DNA of 48,470 nucleotides from Anaerolineae bacterium (GTDB lineage Bacteria > Chloroflexota > Anaerolineae > Aggregatilineales > J027): assembly GCA_019913005.1 (NCBI GenBank), contig JAIOHL010000197.1, positions 1 through 48,470 on the forward strand. Reading direction: 5' to 3'. The notes under the pieces are model-generated. The model saw only the letters and a program-made list of their open reading frames with translations. It was not told the origin of the DNA and made no database searches. The first letter of the stretch is position 1. Every line of letters starts with the position of its first letter. This document shows positions 16,173 through 27,217 of the stretch, in pieces. The position numbers and the translations under genes are program-made.

Positions 16173-17215
16173 GCCGGTTGCAAGTTGGCATCGTTGGGGC
16201 ATCGGGCTATACCGGCGGGGAGTTATTACGGTTGCTCAGTCAGCACCCGCAGGTAGAGGTTATGCAGGTGACGGCGGGACGGAATGTGGGCAAGTTTGTC
16301 CACAACGTCCATCCCCATTTGCGGGGTCAGTTGAATCTGCAATTTATCGCGGATGAGGGTCTGCAACCCTGTGATATATTGTTTCTCGCACTGCCACATG
16401 GACAAGCCCAACAGTCTATCGAACACTACGCCACCCTCGCCCCGCGTATCATTGATCTCAGTGCCGATTTCCGCCTCCGCAACCCCACCGATTACGCCAC
16501 CACCTATGCCCATGACCATCATGCACCGACATGGTTAGACCGTTTTGTGTACGGTCTACCGGAAATTAACCGCCAAGCCTTAATCGGCACGAATTACGCC
16601 AGCGGGGTCGGCTGCAACGCGACGGCGACCACATTGGCGCTGTGGGCATTAGTCAAGGCTGGAATTTTGAATGCCGACCAACCGATTTTTGCCGATATTA
16701 AGGTGGGCAGCAGTGAAGCAGGCAGCACACCGACCCCCGCCAGCCATCACCCCGCCCGCAGTGGCATCGTGCGCCCCTTCCAACTCACCGGACATCGGCA
16801 TGAGGCTGAAGTGCGGCAGGCCCTACATGAGTGTGGGGATTTTGATGTACGGATGGCGGTGACGAGTGTCGAAATGGTGCGCGGGGTGGCAGTGGCGGCG
16901 CATATCACCCTCCCTACCGGACTACGTGAACGGGATTTGTGGCAGGCGTATCGCGGCGCATGGAAGGGGGAGTCGTTTGTCCGTATCGTGCATGAACAAG
17001 ACGGCCTGCATCGTCACCCGGAACCACGTCTATTGGCAGGGACGAATTATGCCGATATTGGTTGGGAATATGACCCTACTACCGGACGGACGGTGTTGCT
17101 GGCGGCAATTGACAATCTGGGTAAGGGCGCGGCGGGAAGCGCTGTGCAATGTATGAATTTGATGTGTGGATTCGACGAAACAACCGCATTGACCTTTGGG
17201 GGAATTTATCCATGA
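16169..17215 (+). CDS. lysY: LysY, LysW-aminoadipyl-6-phosphate reductase
   Basis: 348 residues, an ArgC homologue. It reduces the acyl phosphate on LysW-aminoadipate to the semialdehyde using NADPH. The N-terminal Rossmann motif is [18 protein letters not shown], and the catalytic cysteine is Cys149 in [31 protein letters not shown] and the C-terminal [12 protein letters not shown] match the ArgC/LysY family. It could act on the Glu-derived arginine intermediate as well, as bifunctional LysY do, but no ArgX is in the window. ATGA overlaps on both sides. Confidence 0.93.
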   Translation: MSRLQVGIVGASGYTGGELLRLLSQHPQVEVMQVTAGRNVGKFVHNVHPHLRGQLNLQFIADEGLQPCDILFLALPHGQAQQSIEHYATLAPRIIDLSADFRLRNPTDYATTYAHDHHAPTWLDRFVYGLPEINRQALIGTNYASGVGCNATATTLALWALVKAGILNADQPIFADIKVGSSEAGSTPTPASHHPARSGIVRPFQLTGHRHEAEVRQALHECGDFDVRMAVTSVEMVRGVAVAAHITLPTGLRERDLWQAYRGAWKGESFVRIVHEQDGLHRHPEPRLLAGTNYADIGWEYDPTTGRTVLLAAIDNLGKGAAGSAVQCMNLMCGFDETTALTFGGIYP

Positions 17216-18030
17216 CATACGTATTGAAGATCGGGGGCGGCGCAGGGGTTGACCAACACGCCGTCATCCGCAATTTAGCCGAACGCATTCAAGCTGGCGA
17301 ACGCTGGGTTTTGGTACATGGCACCAGTGCCGCCGCCAACGAATTAGCCGTCCGTATGGGGGTTGAAGTGCGTACTATCACCAGCCCCGGCGGGCATGTC
17401 AGCCGCTACACAGATGCCCAAATGATCGGCATTTATGGGATGGCAGCCGCCTCGGTGAATCAGCAACTGTGTTCCGAATTATCGGGATATGGCGTGCGGG
17501 TCGCGGGATTAACTGGTCCAACTGCCATCACGGCCCAACGTAAGCAGGCCATCCGCGCTATTCAAAATGGGCGACCTGTCGTCATTCGGGATGATTTTTC
17601 GGGCCGCATTACAGGCATTGACCATGATTTGCTTGAATCGTTATTGGATGCAGGCTACACCCCGGTCATCGCACCTTTGGCGATTGGAGAAGCGGGTGAG
17701 TCGTTAAATGTAGACGGTGATTTAATCGCCGCCACCGCTGCCCGTTCGCTTAATACCGATTTGCTCATGATTTTAAGCAATGTGCCCGGCTTGCTGCGTG
17801 ATGTAAATGACCCGACCTCGGTGATTGAGCATTTCGCCTTACACGAAATCGAGCGTTATGAGAATTTCGCAGCGGGGCGCATGAAGAAGAAGTTATTGGC
17901 GGCGCGGGAAGCAACGGTTGAGCAGGTTATCTTGGCTGATTCTCGCCTAGAAAATCCGATTGACACGGCACTTGCGGGTGCGGGCACACATATTTGGCGG
18001 GAGGGGCAGCATGTTGGACACCACGCTTGA
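17212..18030 (+). CDS. lysZ: LysZ, LysW-aminoadipate kinase
   Basis: 272 residues from the ATG at 17212, which overlaps the lysY stop and follows TTTGGGGGAA. The open frame extends 63 bases into lysY but the conserved start is [13 protein letters not shown]. It is an amino-acid kinase related to ArgB and phosphorylates the aminoadipate side chain on LysW. Visible motifs: KIGGGAGVD (ATP loop), a VHGTSAAANELA substrate region, NVDGDLIAATAARSL and the C-terminal AAGRMKKKLLAA with its conserved lysines. The last 20 bases overlap the start of lysJ. Confidence 0.93.
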   Translation: MTYVLKIGGGAGVDQHAVIRNLAERIQAGERWVLVHGTSAAANELAVRMGVEVRTITSPGGHVSRYTDAQMIGIYGMAAASVNQQLCSELSGYGVRVAGLTGPTAITAQRKQAIRAIQNGRPVVIRDDFSGRITGIDHDLLESLLDAGYTPVIAPLAIGEAGESLNVDGDLIAATAARSLNTDLLMILSNVPGLLRDVNDPTSVIEHFALHEIERYENFAAGRMKKKLLAAREATVEQVILADSRLENPIDTALAGAGTHIWREGQHVGHHA

Positions 18031-19186
18031 TACTCTTGCCCTTGAACAAGCCCACACCAGCGGCGTCTACATGAAGCGCGACCTGCAAATTGTACGCGGT
18101 GAAGGGGCTTATCTTTATGACCCATCAGGTCGGCGTTATATAGATTGCGTTGGGGGGCAGGGGACGGCCAATTTAGGCCATGCCCACCCCACGATTGTCA
18201 CTGCCATTCAACGGCAGGCCGCCGAACTCATTTCATGCCCCGAACTTTTCCACAACCCGATACGGGCGCAGTACCAAGCCGCCTTGTGTGAGGCCGCTGG
18301 CATGAATCGCGTGTTTCTATGCAACAGCGGGGCAGAGTCGGTGGAGGCCGCCATCAAGTTTGCACGGGCCAGCACTGGACGGACGGGCATTATTTCGACC
18401 ATGCGCGGCTTTCATGGGCGCACGTTTGGGGCGCTCAGTGTCACATGGAACAAGTCGTATCGTGAACCCGTTGAACCGCTTGTGCCGGGGATTAATTTTG
18501 TGCCGTTCAATAATATCGAGCGCTTGCAGGCTGCGCTGAATGATTCGGTGGCGGCGGTAATTGTTGAAGTTATGCAGGGCGAAGGCGGCGTCTATCCAGC
18601 CGAACAAGGGTATTTGCAGGCCGTTCAAGAATCATGCCGGGAAAACGGGTCACTATTGATTGTAGACGAGGTGCAAACCGGATTTGGGCGCACCGGAAGC
18701 CTCTTTGCTCATCAGCAGGACGGCATCACACCCGATTTGCTGTGCCTCGCCAAGAGTATCGCAGGGGGCTTGCCAATGGGGGCGGTCTTGATTGGCGAAC
18801 GGGTGAATACACTTGCCCCATCGCTCCACAGCAGCACGTTTGGCGGCAATCCGTTGGCGTGTGCGGCGGCACTGGCGACCCTTGATGTCCTGCAAAACAC
18901 GGATGTGATTGAACAGGCCCGTCAGCGTGGCACTGCCGTGATGGAATATTTACGGAATACTCTCCCCGAAAGCGTGATACGCGAGGTGCGTGGACGAGGG
19001 TTGTTGATTGGGATTGAACTCCGCGATAAAGCCGCACCATTTTTGCGCCGACTACAAGAGGAGGGCGTGTTGGTACTGACCGCTGGCCCAACTGTTTTAC
19101 GACTGCTACCCCCACTTGTGATTAGTGAATCCGATTTATGGGAAGTCATTTCGATTATCGAAAGGGTGTTGACCGATGCCGCTTAA
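18011..19186 (+). CDS. lysJ: LysJ, LysW-aminoadipate semialdehyde aminotransferase
   Basis: 391 residues from the ATG at 18011 (GGGAGGGG ribosome site inside lysZ). An earlier in-frame start at 17960 would sit deeper in lysZ and is not needed. It is a class III PLP aminotransferase, homologous to ArgD, that turns the LysW-bound semialdehyde into LysW-lysine using glutamate. The PLP lysine is K248 in LLCLAKSIAGG. CNSGAESVEAAIK, GFHGRTFGALSVTW and IVDEVQTGFGRTG match the family. Its end overlaps homocitrate synthase by 11 bases. Confidence 0.93.
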   Translation: MLDTTLDTLALEQAHTSGVYMKRDLQIVRGEGAYLYDPSGRRYIDCVGGQGTANLGHAHPTIVTAIQRQAAELISCPELFHNPIRAQYQAALCEAAGMNRVFLCNSGAESVEAAIKFARASTGRTGIISTMRGFHGRTFGALSVTWNKSYREPVEPLVPGINFVPFNNIERLQAALNDSVAAVIVEVMQGEGGVYPAEQGYLQAVQESCRENGSLLIVDEVQTGFGRTGSLFAHQQDGITPDLLCLAKSIAGGLPMGAVLIGERVNTLAPSLHSSTFGGNPLACAAALATLDVLQNTDVIEQARQRGTAVMEYLRNTLPESVIREVRGRGLLIGIELRDKAAPFLRRLQEEGVLVLTAGPTVLRLLPPLVISESDLWEVISIIERVLTDAA

Positions 19187-20312
19187 CCAATTTGCCATTA
19201 TTGAAAGTACCTTACGCGAAGGGGAGCAGTTTAGCACGGCGACTTTTTCCACCGCGCAAAAGCTGGAAATCGCTGGACTGCTGGATGATTTTGGGGTCGA
19301 AATGATCGAAATGACCTCCCCTTGTGCCTCCCCTCAAAGTGAGGCCGATATTCGCGCCGTCAGTAATCTAGGATTAAACGCCCGTATTTTGACCCACATC
19401 CGCTGCAATCGGGATGATGCGATTCGTGCATTGGATACGGGTGTGCATGGACTGGATATTGTGATCGGCACGTCGCCCCAACTCATGCAGCACAGTCATG
19501 GCAAGAACATCAACCAGATTATTGACCTTGCCGCCGATGTGATGTGCTTTATCCGCGAACAAGCCCCAGAGATTATCCTGCGCTTCAGCACCGAGGATAC
19601 CTTCCGCAGTCGAGAAGCCGATTTGCTGCGGGTGTATCTCGCCGTTGCCGATCTCGGCATGGTTAATCGCTTGGGCGTGGCGGATACCGTCGGGGTCGCC
19701 ATGCCACAGCAGGTGTATCAGATGGTCAATCAACTGGTACGGCTGACCGGGTTAGATGTCGAATTTCATGGACATAATGACAGCGGCTGCGCGATTGCCA
19801 ATGCGTGTGCCGCGTTGGAAGGGGGAGCAACCCATATTGATACCACCATTTTGGGCATCGGCGAACGTAATGGCATCACGCCATTGGGCGGCCTCGTGGC
19901 GCGGTTGTACACCCTCAATCGAAATTATGTGACCAAATATAACCTCCGCCTGCTGCCCCAATTGGATCGGCTCATCGCGGATATTTGTGAAATAGGCATC
20001 CCCTTTAACAATTACATCACCGGGGCCAGCGCCTTTATCCACAAGGCCGGGATTCATGCCAAAGCGGTGCTGGCTGATCCCACTACCTATGAAATTTTGT
20101 GCCCTGAAGAATTTGGGCTAAATCGGGAAGTGGCGATTGGGCATCGGCTGACAGGATGGAATGCCATCCGAGAACGGGCGCTGTCTTTAGGGGTTAGTTT
20201 GGAAAACGCGACCCTGCAAGCCATTACCCAAGACATCAAGCGTCGTGCCGATGTACGCCCCCTGACCTTGCCTGAAGTAGATGCGCTCATTAGGGAGGCG
20301 GCAAACGTATGA
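19176..20312 (+). CDS. Homocitrate synthase
   Basis: 378 residues, of the LeuA/HCS family. It condenses acetyl-CoA with 2-oxoglutarate to homocitrate, the first and usually feedback-regulated step of the AAA pathway. The catalytic segment is [15 protein letters not shown]; metal-binding HGHND and the HTHIR-like Arg-rich motif are visible, as is the lid region [15 protein letters not shown]. There is no C-terminal LeuA regulatory domain: the length fits the short archaeal/Thermus type. The order after lysJ and before homoaconitase, with overlaps on both sides, fits one operon. Confidence 0.92.
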   Translation: MPLNQFAIIESTLREGEQFSTATFSTAQKLEIAGLLDDFGVEMIEMTSPCASPQSEADIRAVSNLGLNARILTHIRCNRDDAIRALDTGVHGLDIVIGTSPQLMQHSHGKNINQIIDLAADVMCFIREQAPEIILRFSTEDTFRSREADLLRVYLAVADLGMVNRLGVADTVGVAMPQQVYQMVNQLVRLTGLDVEFHGHNDSGCAIANACAALEGGATHIDTTILGIGERNGITPLGGLVARLYTLNRNYVTKYNLRLLPQLDRLIADICEIGIPFNNYITGASAFIHKAGIHAKAVLADPTTYEILCPEEFGLNREVAIGHRLTGWNAIRERALSLGVSLENATLQAITQDIKRRADVRPLTLPEVDALIREAANV

Positions 20313-21565
20313 GTGGCAAGACCTTTGTCGAGAAAGCATTAGCCCGTGCCGCCGGGGTCAGTGAGGCCAGCGCCGGGGACATTTTGGATGTGCGGCCAGA
20401 CATGATTTTCAGCCATGATAATTCGGCTGCCATCCGCCGCATTTTTGAAAAAATCGGGGCGAAAAATATGGCACGGCCCGACCGGATAGCCATTACGCTC
20501 GACCATGCCGTTCCCGCCCCAACCACGCAGCACGCCCAAAACCATGCCGAAATCCGTGAATGGATTAAGCAGCAGAGTATCCAACATTTTTTTGAGGTAG
20601 GGCGCGGCATTTGCCATCAGGTGATTAGCGAAGAAGCGCTGATTCTACCCGGCGAAGTCATCTTAGGAGCAGACAGCCACAGCACCCATTTTGGCTGGTT
20701 AGGGGCATTTGGAGCAGGTGTAGGTCGGACAGAAATGGCAGCATTATGGGCAACAGGTGAACTCTGGCTACGTGTGCCGGAAGCCATGCGCGTAACGCTG
20801 ACGGGCCGCTTGCAACCCGGCGTCACCGCCAAAGACATCAGCTTGCGAATTTTGGGGGATAGGGGTGTCGAAGGTGGCCTCTATCGTTCAGTGGAATTCG
20901 CTGGGGATACCCTCAGCACCCTCTCATTGGATGAACGGCCCGTCCTGCCGAATGTCATGGCCGAATTTGGCGCGAAAAATGCCTATATGCCGCCCGACGA
21001 AGTAGTATTCAATTATTTGGAGGCCCGCCGCACCCGCGATTATACGCCGCTGTATCCTGACCCTGACGCGCATTATGAAGTCGAATATGCGCTGGATGTC
21101 AGCCAACTCGAACCCCAAATCGCGCTTCCTCACCAACCCGATAACGTCGTGCGGTTGTCGGATGCGATTGGTGAACCTGTCCAGCAGGCATTTATCGGCA
21201 CGTGTACCAATGGGCGACTGGAAGATTTGCAGGCGGCAGCGGACGTCTTGCGTGGTCATCAAGTGGCTTGTCGGTTGGTGGTCATTCCCGCCAGTTCGCA
21301 GGTGTTATTAGAAGCGGCCCGTTCCGGCATTATCGAGACTTTGTTGATGGCAGGAGCGACCATTGCCACCCCCGGTTGTGGGCCATGTATGGGCAATCAT
21401 ATGGGTATCCCCGCGCCAAATGAAGCCACCATCAGCAGCGCCAATCGCAATTTTAAGGGTCGCATGGGTACACCCGAAGCACCTGTTTATCTCGCCAGCC
21501 CGTATGTCGTCGCCGCCAGTGCCATTTGTGGAGTCATTGCCGATCCGAGGGAGTTTTTATCATGA
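20309..21565 (+). CDS. lysT: Homoaconitase large subunit
   Basis: 418 residues, LeuC-like. With the small subunit it converts homocitrate to homoisocitrate through cis-homoaconitate, using a [4Fe-4S] cluster. Cluster ligands are seen in GTCTNGR and [34 protein letters not shown] is the family active-site stretch. It could also act as isopropylmalate isomerase, but the operon (homocitrate synthase before, homoisocitrate dehydrogenase after) makes homoaconitase the better call. ATGA overlaps on both sides. Confidence 0.9.
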   Translation: MSGKTFVEKALARAAGVSEASAGDILDVRPDMIFSHDNSAAIRRIFEKIGAKNMARPDRIAITLDHAVPAPTTQHAQNHAEIREWIKQQSIQHFFEVGRGICHQVISEEALILPGEVILGADSHSTHFGWLGAFGAGVGRTEMAALWATGELWLRVPEAMRVTLTGRLQPGVTAKDISLRILGDRGVEGGLYRSVEFAGDTLSTLSLDERPVLPNVMAEFGAKNAYMPPDEVVFNYLEARRTRDYTPLYPDPDAHYEVEYALDVSQLEPQIALPHQPDNVVRLSDAIGEPVQQAFIGTCTNGRLEDLQAAADVLRGHQVACRLVVIPASSQVLLEAARSGIIETLLMAGATIATPGCGPCMGNHMGIPAPNEATISSANRNFKGRMGTPEAPVYLASPYVVAASAICGVIADPREFLS

Positions 21566-22056
21566 GCATTCACCGCTGTTGGGTTTATGGAGATAACGTC
21601 AATACGGATGTCATTTTCCCCGGCAAATATACGTATACCCTCAAGACGCCGGAAGAAATCGCGGCCCATGCGCTGGAAGACCTTGATACAACCTTTGCCG
21701 CTAATGTACGTCACGGAGATGTGATCGTCGCGGGGCAAAATTGGGGCTGTGGCAGTAGCCGCGAACAAGGTGTCACCGCACCCAAATATGCTGGGGTAGA
21801 TATTATCATCGCCGCTTCGTTCAGTCGCATCTATTTTCGTAACTGCATCAATCAAGGCGTGCTGCCGATTGTCTGCCCCAACCTGAATACACTGGTGCAA
21901 ACCGGAGACACCATTGAAATTGATATAACCAATGGACAAATTCACGCGGCGGGGCAAACTTTTACCTTCCCACGCCTATCCCCCTCTGTGCAAGCCATTT
22001 TGGACGCGGGCGGGTTGGTTCCCATGTTGCAGCGTCGTTTCGCAGGAGAAAACTAA
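21562..22056 (+). CDS. lysU: Homoaconitase small subunit
   Basis: 164 residues from the ATG at 21562, which overlaps the large-subunit stop; the in-frame start at 21526 would add 12 residues not typical of the family. LeuD-like swivelling domain: [16 protein letters not shown] at the start and [22 protein letters not shown] with the substrate loop. The stretch NVNTDVI is the usual region for small subunits. Partner of the upstream large subunit. Confidence 0.9.
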   Translation: MSIHRCWVYGDNVNTDVIFPGKYTYTLKTPEEIAAHALEDLDTTFAANVRHGDVIVAGQNWGCGSSREQGVTAPKYAGVDIIIAASFSRIYFRNCINQGVLPIVCPNLNTLVQTGDTIEIDITNGQIHAAGQTFTFPRLSPSVQAILDAGGLVPMLQRRFAGEN

Positions 22057-22058
22057 AC

Positions 22059-23033
22059 ATGACCCAGATCATTACCTATATCAATGGCGACGGCATCGGT
22101 CAAGAAGTGATTCCTGCCGCCCGTCAGGTGGTCGAAAGTCTGGGCTTACCGCTGGAATTTCGAGAGGCAGAGGCGGGTTTTGGCACATTTGAAAAAACAG
22201 GGAACGCCCTGCCACCTGAAACTTTAGCCTTATGTCAGCAAAGTGATGCGGTGTTGTTTGGGGCAACCAGTTCACCCATGACCAAGACCCCCGGCTATCA
22301 AAGTCCGATTTTGACCCTGCGCCGCCATTTTGATTTATTCGCCAATCTGCGTCCGGCAGTCAGTGAAAATATTGACTTACTGATTGTGCGTGAAAATACC
22401 GAAGGGTTATATAGTCGGCGCGAACGGGTTGAGGATAATGGGCAAACCGCCATTGCCGAACGGGTCATTACCGCCCGTGCCTCGGAGCGCATTATACGGG
22501 TAGCCTGTCAACAAGCCACGCAGCGTCGCCGACAACTGACCATCGTGCATAAAGCCAATGTCCTTTCGGAGACCTGTGGCTTATTTCGGCGGGTGGCGTT
22601 TGAGGTTGTCAAGGAATTCCCCGATTTGACTGTGAATGAATTATTGGTGGATACGGCAGCAATGAAGTTGGTGCAGTCTCCGCAAAATTTTGATGTCATT
22701 GTCACCACCAACCTGTTTGGCGATATTCTGAGCGATTTAGCGGCAGGATTAACGGGTGGGTTAGGCATTGCCCCATCCGCGAATATCGGCGTCGGACGGC
22801 CTGCGGTCTTTGAACCTGTGCATGGCAGCGCCCCCGATATTGCCGGACAGGGCATCGCCGACCCGCGTGCCGCCATCCTCAGCAGCGCTATGATGCTTGA
22901 TTATCTTGGCTACACCAAAATCGCCGAACAGGTACGGCAGATTACTTATCAAACGGCTCATCAAGGGACAACCCAAGCCACGACACAAGCCATCATCCAC
23001 CAATTGCTAGAGGTTGCCGTCCATGCCAAGTGA
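22059..23033 (+). CDS. Homoisocitrate dehydrogenase
   Basis: 324 residues. It oxidises and decarboxylates homoisocitrate to 2-oxoadipate with NAD. It belongs to the isocitrate/isopropylmalate dehydrogenase family: [15 protein letters not shown] start, [12 protein letters not shown] substrate motif, [31 protein letters not shown] with metal-binding Asp residues, and [18 protein letters not shown]. The substrate is assigned by operon position and by the resemblance to HICDH; isopropylmalate dehydrogenase activity cannot be excluded. AGGAGAA precedes the ATG, only 2 bases after the small-subunit stop. Confidence 0.88.
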   Translation: MTQIITYINGDGIGQEVIPAARQVVESLGLPLEFREAEAGFGTFEKTGNALPPETLALCQQSDAVLFGATSSPMTKTPGYQSPILTLRRHFDLFANLRPAVSENIDLLIVRENTEGLYSRRERVEDNGQTAIAERVITARASERIIRVACQQATQRRRQLTIVHKANVLSETCGLFRRVAFEVVKEFPDLTVNELLVDTAAMKLVQSPQNFDVIVTTNLFGDILSDLAAGLTGGLGIAPSANIGVGRPAVFEPVHGSAPDIAGQGIADPRAAILSSAMMLDYLGYTKIAEQVRQITYQTAHQGTTQATTQAIIHQLLEVAVHAK

Positions 23034-24063
23034 ATTATTAGTGGAATTGGTCAGCCGCTACAGCCCATCTCGTTATGAAACCTCCGCCGTCGAATATTTG
23101 GTGGCATGGATGCAAGCGCATGGGTTTGAAGCGCACATAGATGAGGTCGGCAACGCTTTTGGGCGACGGGGGTCAGCCGATGCACTCCATACCTTAATAC
23201 TGCTAGGGCATATAGACACCGTGCCGGGGGAGATTCCGGTGAGGATAGAAGATGGTCTCCTATACGGGCGTGGCAGTGTGGACGCCAAAGGGTCATTGTG
23301 TGCCTTTGCCGATGCTGCTGCCCTTGCGACGATTCCCGATGGGTGGCAGGTGATCGTCGTGGGCGCAGTCGAGGAGGAAATTGCCACCAGCAAAGGCGCA
23401 CACCATATCCGTGACCAATTTTGCCCAGATTTGTGCATCATCGGCGAACCCAGTGGCGCTGACCGGATTACATTAGGTTATAAGGGGCGGCTGTTGGTGG
23501 ATTTCTCACTGACCCGGCCCCTCGCGCATACCGCACGGCCTGAACCCAGTGTCGGGGCGATTGGGACAGCCTTTTGGAATGATGTTTTAACTTGGTGCTG
23601 GGTACAAAATGAAGGCCGTACCGCCCATTTTGATCAGGTTACGCCACATCTCCGCAGCATCAATACCGAGTCGGATGGCTTTCAGGATACCGTGCGCTTG
23701 ACCGTCGGTTTTCGATTGCCACCCCATCACACCCCGGCCAGCGTATTTGCCGAAATCAGCCGATTCGCCCCACCGGATGCCGCCCTCCACCCTTATAGCA
23801 TGGAACAGGCCTATCAGGGGGATAAAAATAACGTGTTGGTACGGAGGATGCTGGGTGCTATTCGAGGTCAGGGGGCGCGTCCGGCCTTTGTTTTAAAAAC
23901 AGGCACCAGCGATATGAATGTGGTCGGCGCGAAATGGAACTGTCCGATTGTGGCGTATGGGCCGGGGGATAGCAATCTTGACCACACGCCCAATGAACAT
24001 TTGCCCCATGCCGAATATGATAAAGCGGTAGCTGTACTGCGTCATTTGATTGAGCATCTTTAG
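23023..24063 (+). CDS. lysK: LysK, LysW-lysine hydrolase
   Basis: 346 residues from ATG 23023 with AGAGG upstream; a TTG at 23014 is a less likely start. M20-family metallopeptidase that releases lysine from LysW, the last step. Metal ligands: H63 and D65 (GHIDTVPG), D87 (VDAKG), E117/E118 (EEE), and GEPSG. Overlaps the preceding gene by 11 bases. It ends in a four-base convergent overlap with the molybdopterin gene. All steps from 2-oxoglutarate to lysine are in this operon, except the aminotransferase LysN that makes aminoadipate, which is not in the window. Confidence 0.92.
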   Translation: MPSELLVELVSRYSPSRYETSAVEYLVAWMQAHGFEAHIDEVGNAFGRRGSADALHTLILLGHIDTVPGEIPVRIEDGLLYGRGSVDAKGSLCAFADAAALATIPDGWQVIVVGAVEEEIATSKGAHHIRDQFCPDLCIIGEPSGADRITLGYKGRLLVDFSLTRPLAHTARPEPSVGAIGTAFWNDVLTWCWVQNEGRTAHFDQVTPHLRSINTESDGFQDTVRLTVGFRLPPHHTPASVFAEISRFAPPDAALHPYSMEQAYQGDKNNVLVRRMLGAIRGQGARPAFVLKTGTSDMNVVGAKWNCPIVAYGPGDSNLDHTPNEHLPHAEYDKAVAVLRHLIEHL

Positions 24064-25985
24064 GGAAACACTACCTGCCCGGTTTGGCGTGTATCATAAC
24101 CGGGCTGTTTACCCAATAATTGATGAAAACGGGGGTCATGCAAGGCGGCAAGAAGATTTTGGATGCCGAGGTGTGATTGGTAAACATCGGGGATCACTAA
24201 ATCGTACTGCTCCCAGCCAAACGGGATAAAATCCAACCCCATCGCAGATGCCGCACTCCGTACCCCCATCCCGCAATCCGCCACCCCCGAAGCAACCGCC
24301 GCCGCGACTGCCAGATGGGTAACTTCTTCATGGTCATAACCTGCGATAGCTTCTGGCGAAATCCCCTGCCGTTGCAATTCGTAATCCAACAGCAAACGTG
24401 TTCCTGCCCCGCGCTGACGATTGACAAACCGGACTCGTGTTAAATCAGCAACTCCATAAATGTGATGAGGATTACCCGCCGCCACGATAAACCCCTGTTC
24501 ACGATGCGCAAAATTGACCAGCGTCACCGCTTCGTTGGGCAGATATTTGCCAAGATAGGGGATGTTGTATGCACCTGTTTGGGGGTCAAGCAGATGAATT
24601 CCAGCGAAATGGGCCTCTTGACGACGCAGGGCCACCAAACCACCAATTGACCCAACATTCGCCGAGGTCAGCCGATAACCCGGATAGTGGGTCGCTAGAA
24701 ATTCCGCCAATAAATCGAGCATCGGGTCATGACTGCCCATCGCCAAAATGGTTTGCTGAATCTCGTGCAAGGGGCGATAGAGCCGCACATCCATCAGTTG
24801 GCCCATATCTACCCCTTCGCTGAAACGTGGAATATGCGCGAGGCCATCCGCTTTGACCAGTGATGTAATCACCCCCGCACCGCGATTTAAAGGACTTGCC
24901 AGCAACCGTTCACCCACCTGTGCCAATGTCACCCGTACAAAATCATCATCACCGATGGGGGATAATAATTTGCGCGTCACGATGGCTTGGACACGTGGAC
25001 GGGTAGATATAGCCGAGGGCTGCCCCAACCAATTTGCGAGGATGGGCTGAATAAAAATTTCGCCTGTCAACGCGGCACTAACCGGATAACCGGGGACACC
25101 CATCACGGGGATGTTTTCAATCTGGCCGATAATCACGGGATGGCCCGGTCTGACCGCAATGCCATGTACCAACAATTGGCCCATTTCTCGAATAATCGAG
25201 GCGGTGAAATCTTTGCTGCCCGCCGATGAGCCAGAGAGCACCAAAATCAAATCGGGCTGCTGTTGGATGTCCTGTTCCAATGCTGCACGGATTTTGTCGG
25301 GCGTATCCGGCACGATGTCGGTAATGGTGGCAAGCGCACCCGATTCTTGAATCTGACCCGCCAGCACCAAGCTGTTGTATTCGATAATCTGGCCCGGTTT
25401 AGGGGTCTGGGTGATGGGGACAAGCTCACTGCCCGTCGGGATAATCTGAACACGCGGCTGACGGCGTACCGACACCGTTGAATACCCGCACCCCGCCATC
25501 GCACCCAAATCTACCGGACGGATTTTGTGATTGGCAGGCAGCACCAATTCGCTGACGACCATATCCTCTCCCATCAGCCGCACATGCTGGCGGGGTACGA
25601 CGCTGGCCCGAATTTCAATCTTGTCGGGGGCAAGTGCCTGCACGTCCTCGATTTTGATAACGGCATTGGTATCAGGCGGTAGCGGATCACCTGTATTGAT
25701 AGCGAAGGCTTGTTGGCCCACCTGCAAAATAATCGGGCGAGTCTCGGTGGCGTGCAGGGTATCTTCGGCCTGAACCGCATAGCCATCCATCGCGGCGCTG
25801 TGATAATGGGGGGATGAAAGTCTAGCCCACACAGCGGCGGCGGTGATCCGGCCCAGTGCCTGTGCTAAGGCGATTTCTTCACCTGCCAATGGCGATGCTT
25901 TGCCGACTTGATCAAGGGCCAGCATCAATTTGGCCTGCGCCTCATCTAGCGGAATATCTTCAAGGTAGATGTTACGTTCAGCCAT
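24060..25985 (-). CDS. MoeA fused to a PBP-like (substrate-binding) domain
   Basis: 641 residues. The N-terminal 400 or so are a complete MoeA (molybdopterin molybdenumtransferase): [54 protein letters not shown], and [16 protein letters not shown]. The C-terminal 220 or so match the PBP_like domain related to periplasmic molybdate/LysR effector-binding proteins ([32 protein letters not shown]-type region, [31 protein letters not shown]). Such fusions occur with formate dehydrogenase genes. It follows a second moeA, overlapping by 8 bases. Its role is inferred as molybdenum (or tungsten) insertion with metal or cofactor sensing. Confidence 0.88.
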   Translation of the reverse strand: MAERNIYLEDIPLDEAQAKLMLALDQVGKASPLAGEEIALAQALGRITAAAVWARLSSPHYHSAAMDGYAVQAEDTLHATETRPIILQVGQQAFAINTGDPLPPDTNAVIKIEDVQALAPDKIEIRASVVPRQHVRLMGEDMVVSELVLPANHKIRPVDLGAMAGCGYSTVSVRRQPRVQIIPTGSELVPITQTPKPGQIIEYNSLVLAGQIQESGALATITDIVPDTPDKIRAALEQDIQQQPDLILVLSGSSAGSKDFTASIIREMGQLLVHGIAVRPGHPVIIGQIENIPVMGVPGYPVSAALTGEIFIQPILANWLGQPSAISTRPRVQAIVTRKLLSPIGDDDFVRVTLAQVGERLLASPLNRGAGVITSLVKADGLAHIPRFSEGVDMGQLMDVRLYRPLHEIQQTILAMGSHDPMLDLLAEFLATHYPGYRLTSANVGSIGGLVALRRQEAHFAGIHLLDPQTGAYNIPYLGKYLPNEAVTLVNFAHREQGFIVAAGNPHHIYGVADLTRVRFVNRQRGAGTRLLLDYELQRQGISPEAIAGYDHEEVTHLAVAAAVASGVADCGMGVRSAASAMGLDFIPFGWEQYDLVIPDVYQSHLGIQNLLAALHDPRFHQLLGKQPGYDTRQTGQVVFP

Positions 25986-27216
25986 TAAACACCATCACTT
26001 CGACGGGCGAACCCGCTTTAAGGCCGTTGCTATTCAGCGGGATATGCACCACACCATCGGCCCGTACCAGCGTAAAAATAAGATTCGACTTACCAAACAA
26101 CGGTTTGGCCTGCCAACCACCCTCGCACTCAATTAACCGCACAGGAATGGTATCTTCCCGGCCTGTCACCGAGGCGATATTGTGGGTCAGGGTCGCTTGG
26201 ACAAACATCGGGCGGGGTGATTTTTGACCCAAAGCGTAACGAATCAAGGGGACGACGATTTGCCGCGCTACCAAGAGGGCCGATACGGGATTTCCCGGTA
26301 GACCGATGACGGGTTTGCCGTCGCAGACCGCCAATATGCTCGGTTTGCCCGGTTTGACTGCCAAGCCATGCTGCAAAATCCCCGGTTGACCCAAACGGGT
26401 AATCACATCACGGGTCAGGTCGCGGCTAGACACGGAACTCCCCGCCGTCATCAGCAGCATATCCACTTCGTCAAATCCAGCACGGGCGCGGGTGTGATAA
26501 TCATCGGCGTCATCTTGGGCAATTCCCAATAAAATTGGATGTCCGCCCGCCGCTTGTACCAATGCTGCCAACATCGGCCCATTAATGTCGCGGATTTGAC
26601 CGGGGGCAGGAATCGCTTCGGCGGGTACTAATTCATCACCGCAACTCAAAATGCCCACACGCGGCGGCTGAATGACCTTGATGGCTAACACTCCCACCGC
26701 CAACAATCCGCCTATATCTTCGGGGCGAAGCTGATGTCCAGCGGGCAAAATCAATTCGCCCGTTTTAATATCTTCGCCAATCTGCACCACATTTTCACCG
26801 GGGGCAACGGGGGCAAGGATTTCAATTTCGGCCTCCCCAAGTTTTTGGGTACGCTCCACCATCACAACGGCATCAGCATGGGCTGGCAGCATCGCGCCTG
26901 TAAACATCTCGACACACTGCCCTATCTGAATCGAAATATCGGCGGCTTGACCCATATAAATTGAACCAATACAGGTTAGATAAGCGGGGAGGGATTGGGT
27001 CGCCCCAAAGGTATCGGAAGCACGGACAGCATAGCCATCCATTGTGCTGCGTGGGAAATAGGGTAAGCGTTCGGGAGAGTAAATCGGCTCGGCTAACACA
27101 CGGCCCAATGCAGAGCGCGGGTCAATGATGCTGGTCTGGCGATTCGGCGACCAATGCGAATAGAGCTTTTCCAAACTCACCTGCACGGTAACGACATTAA
27201 AAAATTCGGCACTCAT
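25978..27216 (-). CDS. moeA: Molybdopterin molybdenumtransferase MoeA
   Basis: 412 residues from ATG at 27216, one base after the fdhD stop. The frame stays open upstream (to 27444) but that stretch covers the end of fdhD and is unlike MoeA. Motifs: RSTMDGYAVRASDTFGA, GQCVEMFTGAMLPAHADAVVMVERTQ, GILSCGDELVPAEAIPAPGQIRDIN, MTAGSSVSSRDLTRD, and GLPGNPVSALLV. MoeA ligates molybdate to adenylylated molybdopterin. Together with the fused paralogue downstream this gives two MoeA in a row, perhaps for different metals. Inference only. Confidence 0.93.
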   Translation of the reverse strand: MSAEFFNVVTVQVSLEKLYSHWSPNRQTSIIDPRSALGRVLAEPIYSPERLPYFPRSTMDGYAVRASDTFGATQSLPAYLTCIGSIYMGQAADISIQIGQCVEMFTGAMLPAHADAVVMVERTQKLGEAEIEILAPVAPGENVVQIGEDIKTGELILPAGHQLRPEDIGGLLAVGVLAIKVIQPPRVGILSCGDELVPAEAIPAPGQIRDINGPMLAALVQAAGGHPILLGIAQDDADDYHTRARAGFDEVDMLLMTAGSSVSSRDLTRDVITRLGQPGILQHGLAVKPGKPSILAVCDGKPVIGLPGNPVSALLVARQIVVPLIRYALGQKSPRPMFVQATLTHNIASVTGREDTIPVRLIECEGGWQAKPLFGKSNLIFTLVRADGVVHIPLNSNGLKAGSPVEVMVFNG

Positions 27217-27217
27217 A

